Part shown: in pieces, positions 5,251-9,517 of the stretch | How the letters are laid out: each line of letters opens with the position of its first letter | Position numbering within the stretch: the first letter of the stretch is position 1 | Assembly: GCA_016296565.1 (NCBI GenBank) | Contig: JAEDJB010000069.1 | Location: 1 to 9,517 of the forward strand | Length of the DNA: 9,517 nt | Reading direction: 5' to 3' | Origin: Oscillospiraceae bacterium | Lineage (GTDB): Bacteria > Bacillota > Clostridia > Oscillospirales > Oscillospiraceae | Position numbers and translations under genes: made by a program | Notes under the pieces: generated by a model | The model's database searches: none | Told to the model about the DNA's origin: nothing | Seen by the model: only the letters and a program-made list of their open reading frames with translations

Positions 5251-5793
5251 TTAACCCAGTTCTTCCACAACGCTGCGGGCCATGTTGACGCCATCGCAGA
5301 CAGCGCGGGAGGTGATGGTGGAGCCGGTGATGGCGTTGATCTGACCGCCATCCTTGGTCACAGTGACGGTATCGGTGATACCGGCAAACTGAGCCTGCCA
5401 CTCAGGATCGGTGGCCTTGGAACCCAGGCCGGAGGTCTCAGAGTGGGAGATGATGGCGATGCCAGTGATGGCACCGTCGTTGTCGATACCGGTCATCATG
5501 TCAAGGGCGCCGCCGAAGCCGTTGGGGGAGTTGACCTCCACCACATAGCCGTCCTCGCCAGCCTTGTACACGGCAATGACGTTGACCTCAGTGCCGCTGT
5601 ACTCCACTTCGTCATAGTTATCCGCAGGCAGAACGACCTTCAGGGAGTCCTGAACGGTCTTTGCAGTGTTGGCTGCGATGGGGCCCTCGGTCACGCTGTT
5701 GACCAGGCCCAGCAGAGCAGCGATCACCAGGCAGATGATAGCCAGAACGATCACGAGGCTGGCGATTCCGGATTCTTTCTTTGCGTTACTCAT
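5251..5793 (-). CDS. rnfG: Rnf complex FMN-carrying subunit RnfG
   Basis: A 180-residue protein with one N-terminal membrane helix (about 10-31) and an FMN-binding domain outside the cytoplasm. The covalent flavin site is INAITGSTITSRAV, where T159 is the expected attachment threonine (the S/T-G-x-T pattern, here with Ser where Ala is more common). HSETSGLGSKA (117-127) is another conserved family stretch. Attachment of FMN needs the enzyme ApbE, whose gene is not in this window. The ATG overlaps the rnfD stop (ATGA) and AAAGGAGGG lies inside the end of rnfD, so translation is coupled. Confidence 0.96.
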   Translation of the reverse strand: MSNAKKESGIASLVIVLAIICLVIAALLGLVNSVTEGPIAANTAKTVQDSLKVVLPADNYDEVEYSGTEVNVIAVYKAGEDGYVVEVNSPNGFGGALDMMTGIDNDGAITGIAIISHSETSGLGSKATDPEWQAQFAGITDTVTVTKDGGQINAITGSTITSRAVCDGVNMARSVVEELG

Positions 5794-6857
5794 GCCTCAG
5801 ATCCCTCCTTTGCTGCTTTCTTTGCTGCCTTGGCCTTTTCCTTCTCAGCCTTGCGCATCTCGGGGGTAACACCGAAACGGTGGGGCATGGTAGCCTTGTC
5901 GATGAGCCAAACCAGGATGTTCATGACCAGGATGGAGTAGCACACGCCCTCGGGATAGCCGCCGAAGTAACGGATGAACACCACCAGCAGGCCTGCGCCG
6001 ATGCCGAAGATGATCTCGCCCTTGGGGGTGTTGGGGCTGGTCACGTAGTCGGTCGCCATGAAGAAGGCGCCCAGGAACAGGCCGCCGCCGAAGATCTCCA
6101 TGAGCATCCAGGTGAAGACGTTGACGCCTTCGGGAGCGCGGGAGAAGATCAGGGTCAGGACAGCCACGGTGAGGATGTAAGCTGCGGGGATACGGATGCG
6201 GATGACGCCCTTGGCCAGCAGGTAGATGCCGCCGATGAGCAGGGCGATGGCGGAAACTTCGCCCACGCAGCCGCCGATGTTGCCGATGAACATATCAGCC
6301 AGGGAGGCGTCGGGAGCGATGTTGCTCTTCATAAAGTCGATGGACAGGGGGGTGGCGCCGGTGACATAGTCCACGCCGGCTTCCCCTGCGCCAAAGATGG
6401 CCAGCCAGTTTTCCTTGCCAGGCACTGCCCAGGTGGTCATGGGCACGGGATAGCACAGCATCAGGAATGCACGGCCCGCCAGAGCGGGGTTCAGGAAGTT
6501 GGTGCCCAGACCGCCGAAGAGCTGCTTGACGATCACGATGGCGAAGAAGTCACCGATGATGACCGTCCAGTAGGGCAGGCTGACGGGGCAGACGAAGACC
6601 AGCAGCACGCCGGTGATGGCGGCGGACAGGTCCCCGATGGGATTGGGCTTGTGCAGGAGCTTGCAGTAGCCCCACTCAAAGATTTCGCAGAAAATGACCG
6701 AAACGATGGTCATGGTCAGTGCGCGCGGGCCAAACACCCAGACGCCCATCGCCATGGCGGGGATGAGGGCGATGAGAACGTCACGCATCAAGTGCTTCGT
6801 TCCGACAGGAGACGATGCGTGCGGGGAGGAGGCTACGCTCAGTTTATATTCTTCCAT
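5790..6857 (-). CDS. rnfD: Rnf complex membrane subunit RnfD
   Basis: Integral membrane subunit of 355 residues, related to NqrB, with about eight to ten helices. It carries a second covalent FMN at T169 in YVTGATPLSI, the usual S/T-G-A-T site. GGLGTNFLNPALAGRAFLML (115-134) is the conserved family stretch, and LGAFFMATDYVTSP and FGGYPEGVCYSIL are also typical. The N-terminal SVASSPHASSP is characteristic of RnfD. The cytoplasmic end is Lys/Ala-rich (KAEKEKAKAAKKAAKEG), resembling in flavour the tail of RnfB. The start lies 12 nt after rnfC with an AGGAGGG site. Confidence 0.97.
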   Translation of the reverse strand: MEEYKLSVASSPHASSPVGTKHLMRDVLIALIPAMAMGVWVFGPRALTMTIVSVIFCEIFEWGYCKLLHKPNPIGDLSAAITGVLLVFVCPVSLPYWTVIIGDFFAIVIVKQLFGGLGTNFLNPALAGRAFLMLCYPVPMTTWAVPGKENWLAIFGAGEAGVDYVTGATPLSIDFMKSNIAPDASLADMFIGNIGGCVGEVSAIALLIGGIYLLAKGVIRIRIPAAYILTVAVLTLIFSRAPEGVNVFTWMLMEIFGGGLFLGAFFMATDYVTSPNTPKGEIIFGIGAGLLVVFIRYFGGYPEGVCYSILVMNILVWLIDKATMPHRFGVTPEMRKAEKEKAKAAKKAAKEGSEA

Positions 6858-6869
6858 GCTGTACCCTCC

Positions 6870-8189
6870 TTACTTCTTCGCCGCCTGCTGGCGGATCGCA
6901 AACTTTGCGGTGCGGAACTGCTGAACCAGAGGGATCCGGGCCGGACAGATGTACTGGCAGCAGCCACATTCCATACAGTCCATAATGCGCAGCTCTTCGA
7001 CCTCGCTCCAGCGGCGGGCCTTCCCGTACATGTTCATGAAGATGGGGGTCAGGTGCATGGGACACACGTTGACGCAGCGCGCGCAGCGGATGCAGGTGGG
7101 ATTCTCACTGGTCTTGGGCAGGTCTTCCTTGCTCAGGCAGAGAACGCAGTTGCTGGCCTTGCCCATGGTGACGGACATGTCATACTGGGCAAAACCCATC
7201 ATGGGGCCGCCGGAGATGACACGGGCAGGAGTACCGTTGAAACCGCCGGCCTCTTCAATCAGGTGAGAGAAGGGGGTGCCCACGGGGGCAAGCAGGTTTA
7301 CGGGGTTCTTCACCGCGCTGCCGGTGATGGTGATCACGCGCTGATACACGGGCAGGCCCAGTGCCACAGCGTCATAGATCGCGGCGGTGGTTGCGGCGTT
7401 GAACACGCAGCAGCCCACATCGGCGGGCAGCTTTCCGGGGGGCACCTCGCGGCCGGTGATGGCCTGGATCAGCTGTTTCTCAGCGCCCTGGGGGTACCGG
7501 GTGTGCAGCGCCTGGACGGTGATGTCCTTGGCGTCGCCTACCAGCTCCTTCAAGTGGGCCACAGCGTTCATCTTGTTGTCTTCAATGCCGATGAACGCAT
7601 GGTCCAGCTGGAGGGCCTTCATGATGAACCGAACGCCGCCGATGATCTTCTCGCCGTGCTCGAGCATCAGGCGATGGTCCGCGGTAATGTAGGGTTCGCA
7701 TTCAGCACCATTAATAATAATGGTGTCTGCTTTGCCAACTGCAGAACTGATTTTGACGTGGGTGGGGAATCCCGCGCCGCCCATACCGGTGCAGCCTGCG
7801 TCACGGATGATGTCAATGATCTCCTGGGAGGTCAAGGCATCCACGTTTTCACGGGGCTTGCAGTCCGGGCTGAGGGTGTTTTGGAAATCGTTTTCGATCA
7901 CGACAGAAAGCGTGGGCACGCCGCCGGTACCAGGACGGGGTTCGACAGCCACAACCTTGCCAGAAACACTGGCGTGGATGGGTGCGCCGAGGCCCGCCGT
8001 TGCACCGATCATCTGACCGACCGTCACGGTATCGCCTTTCTGAACCACGGGCTTACAAGGTGCGCCGATGTGCATGGACATCGGAATCACGACCTGGGCC
8101 GGGGCATTGGCGAGCGGTTGGATCGGTTTCTGCTCAGTAGCTTCCTTGTGTTCGGCGGGGTGGACGCCGCCGTAGAACTTTTGCTTCAT
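6870..8189 (-). CDS. rnfC: Rnf complex NADH-binding subunit RnfC
   Basis: Peripheral cytoplasmic subunit of 439 residues where NAD+ is reduced (or NADH oxidised). FYGGVHPAEHKEAT at the start is the usual RnfC N-terminus. A barrel-sandwich segment follows, then GMGGAGFPTHVK (135-146), the conserved nucleotide/FMN-binding stretch, and ADTIIINGAECEPYITAD. Two 4Fe-4S motifs lie near the end: CIRCARCVNVCP (366-377) and CMECGCCQYICP (405-416). The C-terminus is short, without the Ala-rich extension seen in enterobacterial RsxC. The start at 8189 is chosen for its SD sequence AGAGGTGA, 4 nt before the ATG. A longer frame from a TTG at 8234 has no such site. First gene of the operon. Confidence 0.97.
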   Translation of the reverse strand: MKQKFYGGVHPAEHKEATEQKPIQPLANAPAQVVIPMSMHIGAPCKPVVQKGDTVTVGQMIGATAGLGAPIHASVSGKVVAVEPRPGTGGVPTLSVVIENDFQNTLSPDCKPRENVDALTSQEIIDIIRDAGCTGMGGAGFPTHVKISSAVGKADTIIINGAECEPYITADHRLMLEHGEKIIGGVRFIMKALQLDHAFIGIEDNKMNAVAHLKELVGDAKDITVQALHTRYPQGAEKQLIQAITGREVPPGKLPADVGCCVFNAATTAAIYDAVALGLPVYQRVITITGSAVKNPVNLLAPVGTPFSHLIEEAGGFNGTPARVISGGPMMGFAQYDMSVTMGKASNCVLCLSKEDLPKTSENPTCIRCARCVNVCPMHLTPIFMNMYGKARRWSEVEELRIMDCMECGCCQYICPARIPLVQQFRTAKFAIRQQAAKK

Positions 8190-8273
8190 AGCATCACCTC
8201 TGTTTTTTCCTTGCCAAATTCTCTTTTTCCCCAAAATATTTGATCAGCCTGCAGAGAGACTAAAACACTATAT

Positions 8274-8302
8274 ATAATAAATCCAACCGGCCTAATTGTC
8301 CA
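8274..8302 (-). promoter_or_regulatory. Promoter of the rnf operon
   Basis: On the minus strand TGGACA (8297-8302), a 17-bp spacer and TATTAT (8274-8279). Each box is one base off the consensus. It lies about 85 nt before the rnfC start, leaving a leader of about 75-80 nt. Confidence 0.75.
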
Positions 8303-8370
8303 GTGGTTTTCCAAACAAAATTGGCTTAGAAATGGAATTTTTTCAAAAACCTTTTTTTCTTTGTGTCGGC

Positions 8371-8399
8371 TTCCCTTTCGTGTCAAATTTTGGTATACT
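8371..8399 (+). promoter_or_regulatory. Extended -10 promoter of the SGNH hydrolase gene
   Basis: TGG followed by TATACT (8394-8399) is an extended -10. The -35 region at the right distance (TTCCCT, 8371-8376) is weak. It lies 35 nt before the ATG of the hydrolase gene and is divergent from the rnf promoter. Confidence 0.5.
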
Positions 8400-8434
8400 G
8401 TCCCTGGAATTTTGTTGTTGGGAGGCGGACAAAT

Positions 8435-9082
8435 ATGTCAGGCACACAACCATATTTCTCGCTGCTGGGAGACTCCATCAGCACCTTCCAGGACGTCACG
8501 CCCCCGGGCGGGGTCTACTACGCCCCCTCCTTTGGCGATATCACCGGGGTTCGTTCCGCGGAGGACACCTGGTGGATGCAGGTCATCCGTGCCCTGGGGG
8601 GCCGGCTTCTGGCCAACAACTCCTGGTCGGGCAGCTCTGTCGCCTCCACCGGGGCTCTGTCCGCCTGCTCTCCCAGCCGAATCCGAAAGCTGGCGGCAGA
8701 CGGTATCACCCCGGACCACGTTCTGGTTTTCTCCGGTCTCAACGACGTGAACCAGTATGTGCCGGAGGACCGCTTTGCCGCTGACTATGAGCTGATGCTC
8801 CGGCGCATCCGGGAGGCCTATCCCCAGGCGGCGGTCACCTGCGGCACCCTCATCACCGGGTACCTGGACAACACGCCTTTCAATCGCCAGCTCACCCCCT
8901 TCCGGGAGCGGCTGGTTCCCTATAATGCCGCCATCCGAAAGGCCGCGGCAGCCACTGGCTGTCAGGTTGCGGACCTGGCCCGGCTGGACGCCCGGTACCC
9001 CTCCATGGACGGCCTGCACCCCAACAAGGAGGGAATGACCCAGCTGGCCCAGCTCTGGCTGCAATGTATGCAGGACCAATAA
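8435..9082 (+). CDS. SGNH/GDSL-type hydrolase
   Basis: A 215-residue cytoplasmic-looking enzyme with no signal peptide. The SGNH blocks are in order: LLGDSIS with catalytic S14 (block I); NNSWSGSS with G66 (block II); FSGLNDVNQY with N103 (block III); and DGLHPN with D192 and H195 (block V). All four named residues are therefore present. Relatives are esterases, lipases or acyl/acetyl hydrolases acting on lipids or on acetylated sugars. The true substrate cannot be told from sequence. GGGAGG (8420-8425) lies 9 nt before the ATG. It is divergent from the rnf operon and ends 6 nt before the stop of the next, convergent gene, with no terminator between. Confidence 0.9.
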   Translation: MSGTQPYFSLLGDSISTFQDVTPPGGVYYAPSFGDITGVRSAEDTWWMQVIRALGGRLLANNSWSGSSVASTGALSACSPSRIRKLAADGITPDHVLVFSGLNDVNQYVPEDRFAADYELMLRRIREAYPQAAVTCGTLITGYLDNTPFNRQLTPFRERLVPYNAAIRKAAAATGCQVADLARLDARYPSMDGLHPNKEGMTQLAQLWLQCMQDQ

Positions 9083-9088
9083 TCTTTT

Positions 9089-9460
9089 TCAGAGGCTGAG
9101 CCACACATGAAGCTCTGTGCCGTAAAACTCGCTGGAAAAGCCGTTGTCAAAGAAAATCGAGAAGAAGGGAGTCAGCTTGTCATAGCCCTCACTGGCCTCC
9201 GGCTTGGGTTCATGAAGAAGCATGTGGAGAAATTCCTTCGTCACCGGCCCGGCGATCACGGGACCGTGGGCCCAGCCGCCCTCTTTTTCTTCGCCATATT
9301 GCAGGGCGACCTCCACCCATTCCCTCTCTTCCGCCCAGCAATGGATCTCAAATGTGTGGGCCGTTTGGGTTTTCCTCCCCAGAATCGCCCGCCAGGCCGG
9401 AAATCGATCCTCAGAAGGCAGGCTGGCCAGGAAAATTGTGTCCAGATAGTCATAGCTCAT
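9089..9460 (-). CDS. Uncharacterised 123-residue acidic protein
   Basis: I do not recognise the family. The protein is soluble, acidic and rich in aromatics (several Trp and Phe), with no signal peptide, membrane segment or obvious catalytic motif. Stretches such as HTFEIHCWAEEREWVEVALQ suggest alternating beta strands, followed by a helix at VTKEFLHMLLHE. The start at 9460 follows an AAGGTG site by 6 nt. Its leader contains an inverted repeat (CCGAAG at 9478-9483 with CTTCGG at 9494-9499), and a TAGGAT-like -10 lies near 9503-9512, but the window ends before a -35 could be judged. It converges on the hydrolase gene with a 6-nt gap. Confidence 0.75.
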   Translation of the reverse strand: MSYDYLDTIFLASLPSEDRFPAWRAILGRKTQTAHTFEIHCWAEEREWVEVALQYGEEKEGGWAHGPVIAGPVTKEFLHMLLHEPKPEASEGYDKLTPFFSIFFDNGFSSEFYGTELHVWLSL

Positions 9461-9517
9461 GGGAGCACCTTCTCTCTCCGAAGTGGTGGTTCGCTTCGGC
9501 TACATCCTATCACGGGG

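Noticed and set aside
5218..5940. 240-codon plus-strand frame opposite rnfG
   Set aside because: It is a composition shadow of RnfG and the RnfD end, without motifs or a start signal.
8190..8234. N-terminal extension of RnfC from a TTG at 8234
   Set aside because: The ATG at 8189 has a strong SD sequence and gives the usual RnfC N-terminus. The extension has no site and no family match.
5781..8243. Very long open frame (820 codons) on the plus strand opposite rnfC and rnfD
   Set aside because: It is the mirror of two certain Rnf genes. It reads as low-complexity His/Gly/Ala/Asp-rich sequence and arises from the GC-rich third positions of the real genes. No ribosome binding site or domain is seen.
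8363..8434. Upstream GTG start for the SGNH hydrolase
   Set aside because: It would overlap the predicted extended -10 promoter, and the ATG at 8435 has a good ribosome binding site and places the GDS block at the normal N-terminal position.

Overview
The window looks like chromosomal DNA of a moderately GC-rich anaerobic Clostridia member, most likely of the Oscillospiraceae type. This is inferred from the complete rnfCDGEAB operon in clostridial order, the DUF1540 and CmpB-type membrane proteins, strong AGGAGG ribosome binding sites and GC-rich codons. No species can be named from the sequence alone.

Layout. Positions 1-870 are visibly more AT-rich. They carry one small ribbon-helix-helix-like gene with its own terminator, plus a gene-poor stretch that may be the edge of an integrated element at a tRNA-Lys gene. 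Positions 875-1479 hold five minus-strand tRNA genes, transcribed in the order Gly(TCC), Arg(TCT), His(GTG), Gln(TTG), Lys(TTT). They have a near-ideal promoter at 1513-1541, a strong terminator at 826-868, and all encode CCA. Positions 1624-2739 carry three small genes: a CmpB-family membrane protein, an unrecognised 70-residue protein, and a Cys-rich DUF1540 protein. Positions 2746-2883 form an unusually dense chain of hairpins.

Positions 2996-8189 are the Rnf operon on the minus strand, read C-D-G-E-A-B, tightly packed (overlaps of 1 or 4 nt, or gaps of at most 21 nt). It has a good promoter at 8274-8302 and a perfect 17-bp terminator at 2925-2962. The six proteins form the membrane Rnf complex, which passes electrons from reduced ferredoxin (RnfB) through the membrane subunits (A, D, E, G) to NAD+ (RnfC) and pumps Na+ or H+. 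RnfB ends in an unusual Ala/Pro/Glu/Lys-rich repeat tail.

Divergent from rnfC lies an SGNH/GDSL-type hydrolase gene (8435-9082), convergent with an unrecognised 123-residue gene (9089-9460).

I see no convincing new multi-gene system. The most unusual items are the hairpin chain at 2746-2883, an inverted copy of the tRNA-Gly 3' end, the RnfB tail, and hints of an integration junction beside tRNA-Lys.
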